A DNA stretch of 64,000 bases, taken from the NCBI GenBank assembly GCA_019633425.1, contig WSUB01000056.1, positions 62,001 to 126,000 on the forward strand. The letters are read 5' to 3'. Both the position numbers and the translations under genes were made by a program. Shown here in pieces: positions 43,559 to 54,987 of the stretch; within the stretch, counting starts at the first letter, position 1; each line of letters starts with the position of its first letter. The stretch is from Tulasnella sp. 424 (taxonomy: Eukaryota; Basidiomycota; Agaricomycetes; Cantharellales; Tulasnellaceae). The notes under the pieces were generated by a model, which had not been told where the DNA came from, ran no database searches, and was given only the letters and a program-made list of their open reading frames with translations.

Positions 43559-45970
43559 TCAATCGGCATACAGCACCAACTTATCCCCTTTACTCAACCA
43601 ATCTCTCAAATCCGCATCGCCTACAATCTCTCTCCAAGCCTTGTTCCCATCATAGGACTCGCGGAACCTCAAGACCGAAATCGCCCCGCCCAACCGATCC
43701 CTCACTTTCGCGATCAGCTGCGTATACGTGACTCGAGGCGGAACGCGAATGGCGATCAAGTCGTCGGATTCCGAGTGGAAGATTTTGATTTTCAAGAACG
43801 CCGGTGGGACACCGCCACTGCTGCCGACTTCGGACGGGTTGGGGCTCGCGGTCATGTCGTTGGGCCCGGCCGAGGACCGTGCGGAGCGAGATCCACCACC
43901 ACCAATTGCATTGGGTCCTTGTTGTGGGTAAGGGTGCTGAGGCGACAATGTCGCGTTTTGAGAATACGATTGTTGTCGGATATGGGATGACGACGCTGAC
44001 TGGGGTTCGTAGAAGCTGGAAGTCGTGCTGGCCGGGATACCGTTATCCGCATAGGAGCCCGGGCGAGAATCATCCATGTCCACTCGACTCCGGGGGTACT
44101 GACCCTTGGGGGGCGACCCACTCCCGAGTTTGCCAGGGGTGGACCGCCCTGCTCCATAATCCGCACCAGAGTACCGCCCACCGTTCGAGTTACGGTCGTA
44201 GTCGTTACCGCCTGGGGGGCTGTACCCACTCCGAGAAGGGCCAGTCGACTGGTAGGGGTCGTACGCATCGTTACTGGGCCTGCCGTCACTCGAGCTCGAG
44301 GGTCCGCCGATGTGCATCCGACCCATGTCTTCGGCGACGTAATCTGGCTCCGCCTGTTGGCCATAGGCGTCGTTCCCGTATCCCGCGTTATGAGCGACAG
44401 ATGTTCTCTCGGCCGGCGCGGGTGGCGGGACCTCCTTCATTTCATCGCCACTCTTGGGATGAAGGAATCTGCGGAACAAGTCGTGCTTCAGGATATAACC
44501 ATGGCCCGCATTCTGCAATTGAAGAAGCTCCTCCAGGTACTGATCCAACTCGGTTCTTCGAACAGATGTGATCATATCGTCCACGAAAGACACGGGTCCG
44601 GGCATGTACGGCAGAATCCTCGACGAATTTTCCTCTGATGGCGGGGGCGTGGGGTAGCCTTGATTTTGGTTGGAGTCGGGCACTCGCCCAGCTTCGACGG
44701 GGAAAGCTTCCAACAGCGAAATCTGGAAGTCGTAAAAGTCGTCGTAGTTGCGATAGAGGGCCATTTGGAGGTACCGGTCCCCAGTTTGATACGTCACATC
44801 GAGGCGGAACCAGTATTCGTTATTTTCAAAATGGAAGCTTGGAATCGTGGCCGAAAGGATGGTGCCGGGCGGAAGCATTTCTTGATTGGCATCAGAAGCA
44901 TTTGGAGGTTCTACTTCTGGTTCCGGATCGGCGCGAGAGTGCGCACGCGAGTGGTTCGTCGCGAAGGATTGCGCTTGAGACTGGTTTCGCTGATGTTGTG
45001 GAGCTTGCTGGTTATACTGTTGAGACGGTTGGGGGTAGTTGGGGTACGGAGGCTGCTGCTGTGGTTGCGGTGGTTGTTGGGGAGCCTGAGGCATGAACGG
45101 GCTATCCTTGACGACCTCCGTTGATTCATCGAGAACTCCTAAGGGAATGCTGCTCGCTTTGTACTCCGCAGTAGCTTGCTTCCACTCCTCCACTCGGGGT
45201 AGGATGCCTTTGTCCATAAGTGTCTCGACATCCTTGACGGCCTTGTTGGTTACCGGATCTCGAATCTCGACGAAAGAGACTGGGATCAAGCCGGGACCGC
45301 CCAAACGGCCAATGGGTTTGGCGACGAACCATTCGCGGTTAGACTGAGCGACGACGGAAATGGGTTCTCCAGCTTTGGCCTCTAGTTCGTCGGGACGTTC
45401 GGCTTGGAAGTCATATTGGACTATGGCGTAGAAGGTTTGGTGCTTTACTGCGGGTTTCCTAAGATTAGGGTCCGCGGCCGAAGTGCGATTGTAAGCTCCA
45501 GAGGGGAGACGAGCATTTGGTCCGGCTTGTATACTGTTGTTGAATACCAAAGGATGAAGGTGAAGAGGAGGAGAGGAGGGAATAACACAGGGTTACTTTT
45601 ACTGCTTGGGGAACACAAAGCGACGCAAGCGAGAGGGTGAGTGGGAGGGCCAAACGCACCTTGGCGGCCCCGACTTGGGAAGCTCCTCGAAACAAGCCTT
45701 GGGAACGACTCCTCGACCGTTGTTGGTAGGGTTAGTGGCTTCGTACCAGCCCTGGTCGTTGGACGGATCAACGTCGCGAATGACATAGAGGATCTCTCCG
45801 ACTGCGCAGGAAAGCTCTTGGGGACGTTGAGCGCGATAGGGAGCGATGCATCTGATGACTTTCTTGGCTGGCTGAGCAAAAGAGACAGGCTTTGAGAGGG
45901 TTGGGTAGGTGGAGAGGGGCGTTGAGATTGAGGGCGGCTCCTTGTTGAGGGAACGGCGAAGGGATTTCAT
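43559..45970 (-). CDS. BEM1: BEM1/Scd2-like polarity scaffold (SH3-SH3-PX-PB1)
   Basis: Bem1 links Cdc42, its exchange factor Cdc24 and PAK kinases at sites of polarised growth. Two exons (45970-45660 and 45533-43559, intron 126 bp) give 761 aa. SH3-1 lies at about residues 35-100 (RCIAPYRAQRPQELSCAVGE, GWYEATNP, GVVPKACFEEL). SH3-2 lies at about 130-195 (FYAIVQYDFQAERPDELEAK, WFVAKPIGRLGGPGLIPVSF). A PX domain lies around 330-455 (EYWFRLDVTYQTGDRYLQMA, RNYDDFYDFQISLLEAFP). A disordered Ser/Gly/Tyr-rich linker follows. The C-terminal PB1 (FLKIKIFHSESDDLIAIRVP, WREIVGDADLRDWLS) has the SDADL-like OPCA-type acidic stretch weakly kept as GDADL. Domain order is exactly that of Bem1. Confidence 0.95.
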
Positions 45971-47449
45971 CCTTCTAGGATAAATCTAAATCGAATTTGG
46001 ACTGCTCTATTGATGGTGGTGGTTGTGGTGAAGGGGCGGTGGCAGAGGGGGTGTAACGCTTTGGACTGGAGGGGAGGGAGAGGAGAAGAAGGTGGTGATG
46101 AAAGTGGTAGAAGAGGTTTTACAGTCGTCGGTCTAAACTGGGAGGAGGTGAGAGAGTGTGAGTGAGTGCTTTGACTGCTGCACCCATTTCCCCTGGGAAA
46201 AAATAACTCAGAACCCCTTATAAGACATGCCACTACAGGCCTAGTACTCTTCTAACACTTGTCGTCGTCGACACTGGTTTGCCATTCAAGACACTTTGAC
46301 CCAGTCATCCTCACTGCCAGCCTGCAAGCTCGCGCGCCCCTCTCCCGCCCCGCGACTCATCGTTCCGCCAGGCCCACACGCGCGAGTCGCTCTTTCCCGA
46401 CACTCACATGGCCAACCCCCCCTTCCCCCTCCACTGGCTCTTCCTTTCCCGTATATCCAAAAAGAATATTCTAGCGTTATTCCCTCTCAGACGTTTCTCA
46501 TGCAGCCCCCTTCGCTTTGGCCCTGAAGGAGAGGAGATGCCACCCATCTTTCGCGTTTCAATTCCATGACTGGCAAGGTTCATGCGGCGCGGAGTGGCCC
46601 CGAGATTCATCCAAACTGCTCTCGGATCGTACAACGGAAGAATTTTCTTCCTTATTTTTCTCAATTGATATTTTCTACGAGCTCGTGGATTCCTCGTGGT
46701 CGACCTGTATCATCATCTCCTCCGGCATCTCAATATTCATGAACGTCGAATTCTACCCAAATCGGTCCCGTTCTGGCGTGGGCCCGGAAATGGAAGGCCA
46801 CAGTTACGCGACGCGACGCGACTCGAACGAAAGGGTCGGATGCGACCTACAACGCGTGCCGGCGGTCGAAACACATTCAGTGCTATCTTCCCGTATTCCT
46901 CGGGCCGGGTCATGCAATCGGTTGTTTCCGAGCTCGGAAAGCACGCCGTCTGAGCTTATGCCAACCGTTCCCAAACCGGATTATCCTCAGCCATGTACTG
47001 TCGGCAAAGTGAACCGACGAAAGGTTGATAACAAAACTCAATGCATTTGTGTCCGGAAATCTCCAGGGGGAAAGAGACTTTTGGAGGTTTTCGAGTCCGA
47101 GAGAGCCGTCACACACAATCAACTCGACCCTCCAACCCGCATGGCGACATGCCTGCATCCCCACAGTGGCATGTTCGACGCTGGTTAACATCGAGGAAAA
47201 CCTCTTCTCACCAGCCATCGTCGCGATAATAAAGTTCGAATTCGGGATAATGATCCCGGTTACGGGCGAGTGTCTCCAGAGACCGAGTTGGCCGACCCTA
47301 GCTCGAAGCTTCAGAGAGTGAGGAGCTTTTTCGAATTTCTGGATGACCCGAAATGTAGAGATGAAGAAGAACGACAACCTAATTAGTACACAAATAAGCG
47401 ACGCGTGGATTCCTTGTGGGATGTAACCTTTTTTTGCTTTTCACCTCCA
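45971..47449. other. 1.5-kb region upstream of BEM1 without recognisable genes
   Basis: The first 250 bases upstream of BEM1 are purine-rich on the plus strand, so CT-rich in the BEM1 direction. The rest has frames on both strands with no motif I recognise. Probably intergenic. Confidence 0.4.
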
Positions 47450-48137
47450 TCAAATGACATTACCCTTCCTGCCTTCCACCTGTGGTGGTAGCTCCCGAGT
47501 GTAGGGCATGGGCGCATTTGGATCCAGTTGAGACTGAATATGTGCTGGTTCAGGCATCGCGATGTCTGCAGTTTCCGTATACGGTGGTGGTTGCTGCTGC
47601 TGGTTCTCCGACTGGGTCGATGCCTCCGTCGCGGCTTTTGATTTCGGGGACGAGGGTACCACGAGCTGGTCTCTGCTATTGTCGTTCAAGGGCGAAGAAG
47701 AATTTGGCTGAGCCGTCGCTGTAGCGGTGCTGGGTGGATCAGGCATTGCTTCGAGCTCTTTCACAACCTCGTCGACCGCTTTCGCCACCATTCTCTTCAT
47801 TCGCCAGTCGAGGAAGCGATCTCGTATCTTCTCTCCAATGTCGAACTTCACCCAGATGATGAATATGATGAGGCCAATAAGGATGAGGCCGATGACTCCG
47901 CCGACCACTACACCCCCGCAATGGTGTATGCAGTAAGAGTCGGTTTCCGAATTAGCAAAATTATATGTACAGGGTTAGGGTACACCTACCCGAAACTACA
48001 ATGATTATCTGCTTCTTAGTAAGCTTTTTATGATGCCCGTGGACGACAGTGAATCTCCGTTCTGCGGGAGCAGCTAAAGCTGGCACTGCTGCCAACACGC
48101 TCATCAAAACGACAGAAATAGCACGTGCATCCATCAT
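47450..48137 (-). CDS. Single-pass membrane protein with PPxY tail, tandem family member A
   Basis: Two exons (48137-47990 and 47907-47450) give 201 aa. A signal peptide (MMDARAISVVLMSVLAAVPA) is followed by a short lumenal segment of about 25 residues and the motif KLTKKQIIIVVS at the exon junction. The membrane helix is GGVIGLILIGLIIFIIWV. A basic stop-transfer region follows, then a cytoplasmic tail with a possible helix (WRMKRMVAKAVDEVVKELEA). The tail ends with PPPYTE (a PPxY motif) and DPNAPMPYTREL. Members B (48766-49519) and C (49973-50732) follow in the same orientation with the intron at the equivalent place. Family unknown. PPxY motifs bind WW domains of Rsp5/Nedd4-type ubiquitin ligases, so an adaptor role is possible. 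Confidence 0.72.
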
Positions 48138-48765
48138 AAGCCCGAGGGGTTCAGAGAATGAATAGATTTTTTATCAATCGAGAGTCCAGAAAAAAACGAG
48201 AGTGGGATGAAACGAGAGTCGACGACGTCAGAAACGAGGCGTTGGTGGGCAATTGGGAAGTTTTGTCGCAAAGCCAGGGTGGTCCGAATAAGAAGGGAGC
48301 GAGCAAGCCCTCAGGGTAGGTGTGAACGTAAGGACCTGCCAAGCTGCTACTTAATTCCGTGGATGTTATGGTGCTGAAACAGGGCCCGAGACTCGACTAT
48401 ACTATACTTAAACATCGCGGCCATATGCGAGGAATGGTTGGAGCAGTAGCGGCGCTTGAAAGGATGATGATATCAGTAAATAGACGCTCAAAGATCGGGT
48501 TCGGCGCTGATGGAAATGCCATCATGACGTTTGAACACAGTGGCGGATCTGGGTCAGAACATCGAAGGGGGAGAAGGAGAGGTGCGGGTATGAATATTCA
48601 ACAAGAGGTACAGAATGACTTCAAAATTTGGTACACAAAAGAACTCTGCAGCACGCCTGAAAGAGAATAATACTTTACATATATAACGAAGTCCCATGCG
48701 TCAAAGTCCGTCTCTAGGGGCTTCCAAGCTGGAGGCCTTTTACGTTAAAAAACGTGCTGCCATTT
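48138..48765. other. Intergenic region between membrane-protein genes A and B
   Basis: The part next to 48138 should hold the promoter of gene A and the part next to 48765 the 3' flank of gene B. I see no additional gene. Confidence 0.45.
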
Positions 48766-49519
48766 TCACTTCAAGAACGGGATTTTCTCCCTCCATCCAC
48801 CAGCCCTCTCTCCCTCTGGATCGGGAGTCAACTCGCGAGTGTAGGGCACAGGCGCACCGGGATCGGCATGAGAATTAACGTGCACAGGAACGGGCATCGT
48901 AAGTTGCTCCGAACTGCTTGCGGCGGTGGGTGAATATACCGGGGGGAGGGAGAGATGACCTTCCGAAGGTGATGCCGTCACGCTCGAGGATTTAGAGTAA
49001 GGTGATGGTGGCGCGACAAGCGTGGCTTGGTCGTTAAATTCGTGTGGCGTAGTAGGTGAAGGAGCGGCCAACTGTTCCGCGACGAACGGGTGTTCATTCC
49101 GGATCTTCTCGAGGTCTTTCTGTTTCCGTTGGAACTCGCGATTTTGCCTGCGTTCTCTTAGCTTGTCACCGACGTCGTATTTAATCCAGAGGAACCATAG
49201 AAGAAGGCCGAGGAGTACGAGGGCGACTATCCCGAAGATAACTGTGAAAAGAGGGGTAAGAGGTAAAAATTCAGTGAGACCGTTCCGTCGAAAATGAAAA
49301 CAGCCAGGACTTACCCGAGACGATGATAATAGTAGCTTTCTTACTGAGGGGCTTGCCGTTCCCGCTCCCACTGCTGCCGCCATGGCCGTAAGTGACCCGT
49401 CCGCCGCCACTCTTCCCTCCTTTCCGCTTCCGCGTCAACAGGGGAGCAGCAAAACTGGGACTGGCAGCCCCGAGCAATATAGTCAAAGTTATAGAGAGGA
49501 CATTCGAATATAGGGACAT
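48766..49519 (-). CDS. Single-pass membrane protein with PPxY tail, tandem family member B
   Basis: Two exons (49519-49315 and 49241-48766) give 226 aa. Signal peptide MSLYSNVLSITLTILLGAAS is followed by a lumenal Gly/Ser/Lys-rich segment (KRKGGKSGGGRVTYGHGGSS). The junction motif is PLSKKATIIIVS, matching KLTKKQIIIVVS in A. The membrane helix is FGIVALVLLGLLLWFLWI. The tail has a charged helix (RRQNREFQRKQKDLEKIRNE), the PPxY motif SLPPVYSP, and DPGAPVPYTREL, which is almost identical to the end of A. The intron splits the codon after the Ser of the junction motif in phase 1, as in A and C. Confidence 0.74.
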
Positions 49520-49972
49520 TCGAGGATGAGAGACGAGGCTTGGTGTGGGTGTTAAGGGTGAGTGAGGAAGGAAGAAAAAAAGTCCAAGATGGAAGGGAGA
49601 GAGTTGTTAAAAAGGTGGAGAGATAACGTGTGGCTGTGCTGTTTGTTGGAGCGGCGCCTAAACTGAAGCGAGAGATATCTTTGTCAGTGCCTGAGAACAG
49701 CTGTGTCCATATCACCGAACGAATCGCGTATATATATGTATTCTTCTTCTTCGTTGAGTGTATCTGCCACAATGAGTATATTCGCGCAAACTGAAATGTA
49801 CAGAGGAGATCCACGAGAAACAGTGTATGGAACAACAAGCGAGCACAAGCTACAAACGATACACGTTTTGTTTCCACCTTGGAAGAAGTTTAAAGAGTCC
49901 TTGGCGACAGAACATGAAAGGAGTCCAGTGGTAAGATGGAAGCATAGACAGTCCTTGGAGTCAGGCAGAATG

Positions 49973-50732
49973 TTACATTCCTACGTTGTTGAGGAACGGA
50001 GCGGCGTCTTCTCGCACCGCTTCCACGCGACGGTCACTGCTATACGACGCTCGATTCGAGTGGGAACTGAATCGGCTCTCCTCTTGTGGATAAAGAGAAG
50101 ACCCGTATGGTGTAGGGAACGCAACAACTTGCATGGGCGGCCGAGCACTATTCACGAGAGTACGTTCTTCGTCGTCATCTTCGGACGGTCGAGGCTCGGC
50201 CTGTCGCTTCGCGTCCTGCTTCTTCTTCTTCCCCTTCTCTCGTTTTTGCTTTTCTCGTCGCTGTTGACGGCGCATCCCTCTCTCTTCGTCTTCATCCTCT
50301 CTCTCGTCATCTTCATCCTCTCTCTCTTCATCTTCATCCTCTCTCTCGTCATCTTCATCCTCTTCATCTTCGTTGGAGTTTTTGCGACGTTTGTGGACTA
50401 AGACAGCTGCAGCGACACAGCAGATGATGATGACCGCAAGAAGGACTGTGTGGGAGAAACGGTCGTTAGGTAAAGAATGTGTATGACCACGTTTGGGAGA
50501 AGGAAGAGTCAAGTCTGAAGTACTCACCTGAGAGCACGATGATGAGCGTTTTTCGATCCATCCCGCTTTTCGACAGCTTGTCTACGTTATCAGCGATGCT
50601 GTTAGTCTTTGACTTGCGCTTCGTCTCTGTCAAGCCCAATTCAGGAGTTTGGATAGGCGCTCGGGGGACCACGCCAGCGTCACCGTTGACTACTAGCATC
50701 AGTGTAAACAATGCACTGTAGAAGGTCGTCAT
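49973..50732 (-). CDS. Single-pass membrane protein with acidic/basic repeat tail, tandem family member C
   Basis: Two exons (50732-50528 and 50445-49973) give 225 aa. The start is the ATG at 50732. A frame eight codons longer begins with TTG and is rejected. Signal peptide MTTFYSALFTLMLVVNGDAG, then a lumenal segment, then the junction motif MDRKTLIIVLS and helix LLAVIIICCVAAAVLV. The tail starts with HKRRKN and continues as a repeated EREDEDDEREDEDEE block (encoded by about five 18-bp repeats), followed by a Lys/Arg/Gln block and a Ser-rich end. It lacks the PPxY and PYTREL motifs of A and B. It is kept in the family because of its position, topology, junction motif and identical intron phase. 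Confidence 0.68.
50281..50372. repeat. 18-bp tandem repeat encoding Glu/Asp/Arg-rich segment
   Basis: Roughly five imperfect copies of an 18-bp unit (TCATCTTCATCCTCTCTC) run through this stretch. On the minus strand they encode the EREDED repeat in the tail of membrane protein C. Such coding minisatellites commonly vary in copy number between strains. Confidence 0.75.
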
Positions 50733-51953
50733 CAAGAAGTTGTGAAATAGAGTCAAGCGTAGAAGAAGTTGCTATGGGCGGAGGTGTTGAAAATTGGGGG
50801 TGATTGGTCTCTCGTCTTATGTATGAGGCGTTTTCCGGCCTGGGCGAGAGAAAGCCGCTTCGAATTGATTGAGATGGCGGTGCGGTGTGGCGAAGCGTGA
50901 GCAGGGCCATGCATAGAGTCCCATCGCCTGATCCGACATCCAGCGTTTAAGCTTTTAATATTGCACCGGAAAGCCAAGAGTAATGTAAGATGCAGAGGCT
51001 TGGCAGCGTCAAGGTCAGAGGGTCGATCGACAGGGCCCTCCGGTGGTCTTCTATGGGCTCGGAGCTCAATGATCAATTGCACGTGTCGATGGGCGATTTT
51101 TTGTCTATGGGGATTAATTATAGGAAGAAATGGAAGTTTGCCTGGGCGTCACACCTGTTTGAATCGATTTAAAGAACGCCGCCGCCGACTATCCAGCCTG
51201 ATCAGCGCCCAGCTCTGTGGCGGGGAATGCTAGAAAAGTCACAGACACGGGTGTCATTTCAAAGCTATCTCCGACGGAACTGTATGCCGAGCACGCCAGA
51301 GCACAGACGGCATAGAGGGGCGCGAAGGCATGACCGAGGCCAGATTTGCACCGCAATTATAAAAATTGAGTAACTTGTAAGATTATTCGCCAAGTGATCA
51401 TGTTGGCCATAATGTGAAGATATCCACAGCGCTCCGCACCTGTAACGTTAGGGCCCCTCGTTTAGGGAAGGCGTCGGCGAGTGGCGTTTGCCGCAGGTAG
51501 CTACCGATGGAGTGCAGGCTGTCGCAATCCGACGGGAACCTTCAAGCGTTGGATCGATGCCATACCACCTCCCAAAAGCCCCACAAATTGATAGAGAATT
51601 TTAAATGAGGAAGGAATTCTAAGGGGAACTGGACATCGATCCAGTTTGAAGGTCATGCCTCCCACCGCTGATATTCAATATAGTTCTGCTTCTTCGTAGC
51701 TTTTGTCTAAGCTTTCGTTGCTTCTATTACCCTGCGTCATGTGATTTTTGGCTGCTGTCTTTCGTTTATCGATGGCATGAGGGGTTTTTAAGGGAGACGG
51801 CACAGCCGGCTCCGCGGTGTTTTCGCCATCGGAAGCGACGAAACAAACATGCAACATGACTTTCAACTACCACCCCCATTCAAAAAGCAGCTGTGAACGA
51901 TGGTGCCATCATAGAACTAACTCAAACCCGAACCCTCTTTCAACGCACCCGCC
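50733..51953. other. 1.2-kb intergenic region, divergent promoters
   Basis: It lies between the starts of membrane protein C (-) and the RNA-repair gene (+). Open frames are short and lack motifs. About 100 bases before 51954 are C/A/T-rich. No gene seen. Confidence 0.45.
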
Positions 51954-54721
51954 ATGAGTTTTTACGTCAAATACGGAAACGGCTACTACGGCGCATTCGG
52001 CTCGCTTATCGACAACATCGCCCAAGAAGCCTTGAACACCCCTCTCAAAGCTCTCAAAGGAATTTCCGATATACCACCGCGCGATCAGTATCATATTACC
52101 CTCTTTTCCCCCAAGGAGCTCAAGCAAGTGCGGAAAGATGGAAGATTTAATCATAAAACGATAGCCGCCGAGCTCGATCAGAGTGCCTCCCAAGTCACTC
52201 CACTGGGGATAGGCGGATTGGTCCATCCACACGCCCCGGTCTTGTTTGTGGTCGTACTCTGGAACGCAGGACAAGAAACAAGGAGAACCTTCGGCTTACC
52301 CCCAAAACAGTTCCACATCACCCTCACTCCACACGACAATCATGACATCGACAAGGGCATCGACTCGCTCCTTCACGGCGCTTTTCCTTCCGATCCATCC
52401 GAACAAGTTTTAGATCACGTCACGTATTCTCTTTCAGTCGAAGGAAAACTTGACCGAGCCTATGGATTCACGTTGGACTGGTGTGCCCGGTATCCTCTCT
52501 CACCAAAAGGATTCATTCGACTTGGAGCGATAGCTCTGAAGTATGAACGGTGGAAGCTCGCGATGCTGGCTTACGGGCGTGGCCTGAGCCTTGGATTTGA
52601 AGATGGTAGGATGAAGGAGAACTGCATGAGAGGGATGCTGCGAACAGCCGATCATACCGAGTGGGGATCCTTCATGTTGGAAGGAGAAGAGGAACAGATC
52701 CCTTCGGAGTTGCTGGGATCGCTGGTCGAGCCATGGAGCCCTCCTGCCCGGGAGGTCTTGTCCGACATCTGGAAAGATACCAAACCACACCTCTGTATAG
52801 AATCCCGGGAGCGTTTCCGCCTTCCTCAGCTAGGCAGCTCTGAAGCCTTGGTGCGGTTCGAGGAGATGCCTCGTTTCTTCCGTTGGATCGTTCCCTTCCA
52901 CTTCGCCCTGATGTCCACTCCCCGAAACGCCTCAGATATCCAACTTCTTGCCTCACCTTCCATAGGAATACGACACATCATCACCCTCACAGAGGAGACC
53001 CCCTTACCCCAAGAGTGGTTCGACGGCACCGGCGTAACTCACACCTTCATTCCAGTCAAGAATTACCACCCTCCAAGCATCGAACAAATGGATATTATCA
53101 TGCGGCTGTTCGAAGATACAAGCAATTTGCCAATTTTGGTTCATTGTGGGGGTGGGAAGGGCCGCGCTGGGACCGTTGCTGCATGTTACATTGCCGCGTT
53201 CGGCTTCGGCAGATCGCCCTCAGTGAGCGGCTCACCATCGGAGAGAGACGAGCCCGTCATGAGCGCCTCGGCAGCGATATCCGCAATTCGCGACGTTCGG
53301 CCAGGAAGCATCGAGACCGAGAGACAAGAAGACTTCGTTCGCCAATGGACAAGCGCAGTATGGAAGCGCGGCTCCATCCTAGCGCCTTTGGTTCCAGAGC
53401 CGCCACCGAGCACACCAGATATTATCGGGAAAATAAACTCCACCGCAGATCTGGTAGTCCTTGTAGGCCTGCCGGGAGCTGGAAAGTCCACATTCTCTGC
53501 CTCATTAATGGCCCGCAGCGACCTGTGGCGCAGAATATCCCAAGACGATTCAGGACCCGGGGGCCGCTCGGCCTGCGAAGCCGATATTGGAAGGAGGGGT
53601 ACCGGAAAGGTTATCCTCGATCGCTGCAACCCTACGGCAGACGACCGAAAATACTGGGTGTCCCTTGCGAGCAACTGGTCGAAATGTCCGGCCGCCGTCG
53701 TATTCGACTTCCCTGCCAACCTATGCATCTCGAGAGCGCAGCAAAGGCCGAATCATCCTACTCTGCCTCCAGGTAATCGAGTACGAATGGCCGTTCAAGC
53801 TATGGAGAAAGCGTTCGAGATGCCTACCCTGGCGGAGGGGTTCAAGGGCATCGCCATTGTCCGATCCTTCGAGGCTGCAGCAGACGCTCTGAGGAGGATC
53901 TCCCCAGCAGGCTTGTTCAAGTTTCCTCGAACACCACACTTGATAGATCTCGGGGCGGCGACGGAAGACGATTTGGTTCAAGTTCCAACGGAGCCTGCAC
54001 CGACTTTGGGTCAAGCCCTTCTTTTCGGGCTGCAAAACCATGCCGTCATCACAGAAAAGGTCGATGGAGCAAACCTAGGCATTTCCTTGTCACATGAACG
54101 AAGCCTGCTGGTCCAAAATAGATCTCACTACGTCAATTCCGCCACCCACGAGCAGTTCAAGAAACTGGATTTCTGGTTAGAGGGACATCGAGAGGGTGGG
54201 TATACCTACCCCTACATGTAACTTTGGAATTGACTGCCAGTATCTTAGAACTCTATGCGATTCTTGACAATGACCTTACCTTTCCTGAACGCTACATCCT
54301 CTTTGGCGAGTGGGTGACTGCGACCCACTCCATCCCTTACACGAGGCTGCCTGGCCGTTTCATCGCTTTCGACTTGTACGATCGCCGAACTCGATCGTTT
54401 GAAACGTATGACGAGCTCAAGAGTCAATTGATCAAGAAGGCGCCTTCGATCCCCCTCGTTCCGCTGATCTGGGAGGGACCAGAATCAACCATGCCGGATG
54501 ACTCTCGATTGAAGGAGATGGTGCAAGCGCCCAGTCTATACTATGTCGGTCCCGTCGAAGGAGTATACCTCAAAATAGAAAGCAAGAGGGAAAAGAGAGT
54601 TGTTAGGAGAGGGAAGGTCGTTCGAGGGGATTTTATAGCGGGCAACGACCATTGGACTAAAGGTATCATCAGATGGAACGGGATCCTGGAGCAAGAATAT
54701 GACGTAGAGACACCTAGGTAG
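51954..54721 (+). CDS. Multidomain RNA repair protein: 2H phosphoesterase-like, Cys-phosphatase, P-loop kinase, RNA ligase
   Basis: Two exons (51954-54199, 54241-54721; intron only 41 bp) give 908 aa. N-terminal module: paired HIT motifs at residues 47-49 (QYHITLFS) and 121-123 (QFHITLTP), the H-x-T pairs of 2H phosphoesterases. A helical region follows (180-235). Next is a cysteine-phosphatase domain with the signature HCGGGKGRAGT (Cys398, Arg404) and the dual-specificity-phosphatase-like tail DVRPGSIETERQEDFV. A polynucleotide-kinase-like P-loop follows: VVLVGLPGAGKST at 501-513, then ISQDD and ILDRCNP. The C-terminus is a covalent nucleotidyltransferase of RNA-ligase type: motif I EKVDGANLGI (Lys702), QNRSHYV, LFGEWV (motif III), FIAFDLYD (IIIa), VEGVYLKI (IV) and VRRGKVVRGDFI (V). 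Without splicing, the frame ends at 54221 and the ligase loses motifs III-V. Fungal Trl1 has the order ligase-kinase-CPDase. Here the order is reversed and a phosphatase is added. The combined activity is inferred, not shown. Confidence 0.88.
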
Positions 54722-54987
54722 TCGGGGACAACCGTTGTGCTTTCATGCAACCGAACTGGAAGGTGGCAAAGCATAGTAATTATATTCCGGAGCCGCTGAT
54801 GTCTAAGTGATGGGTAGTCGATAGATGGAAGCTTCGAGCTTTTGTGAATGGAAGGGGTGATAGATACAGACAGAATCGAGGGTAGAGCGGTATCCAAGGA
54901 TATGGTGTAGAAAGCGAGGGACAACAAGAAGGATAATTAGTCTATGGGCGATCGTGATCGTGAAAAGGGTCGTGCTGGGCAAGCGGC

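Noticed and set aside
46517..47188. 223-codon plus-strand frame upstream of BEM1
   Set aside because: No recognisable domain, irregular composition, and frames of similar length occur on the other strand. Not supported as a gene.
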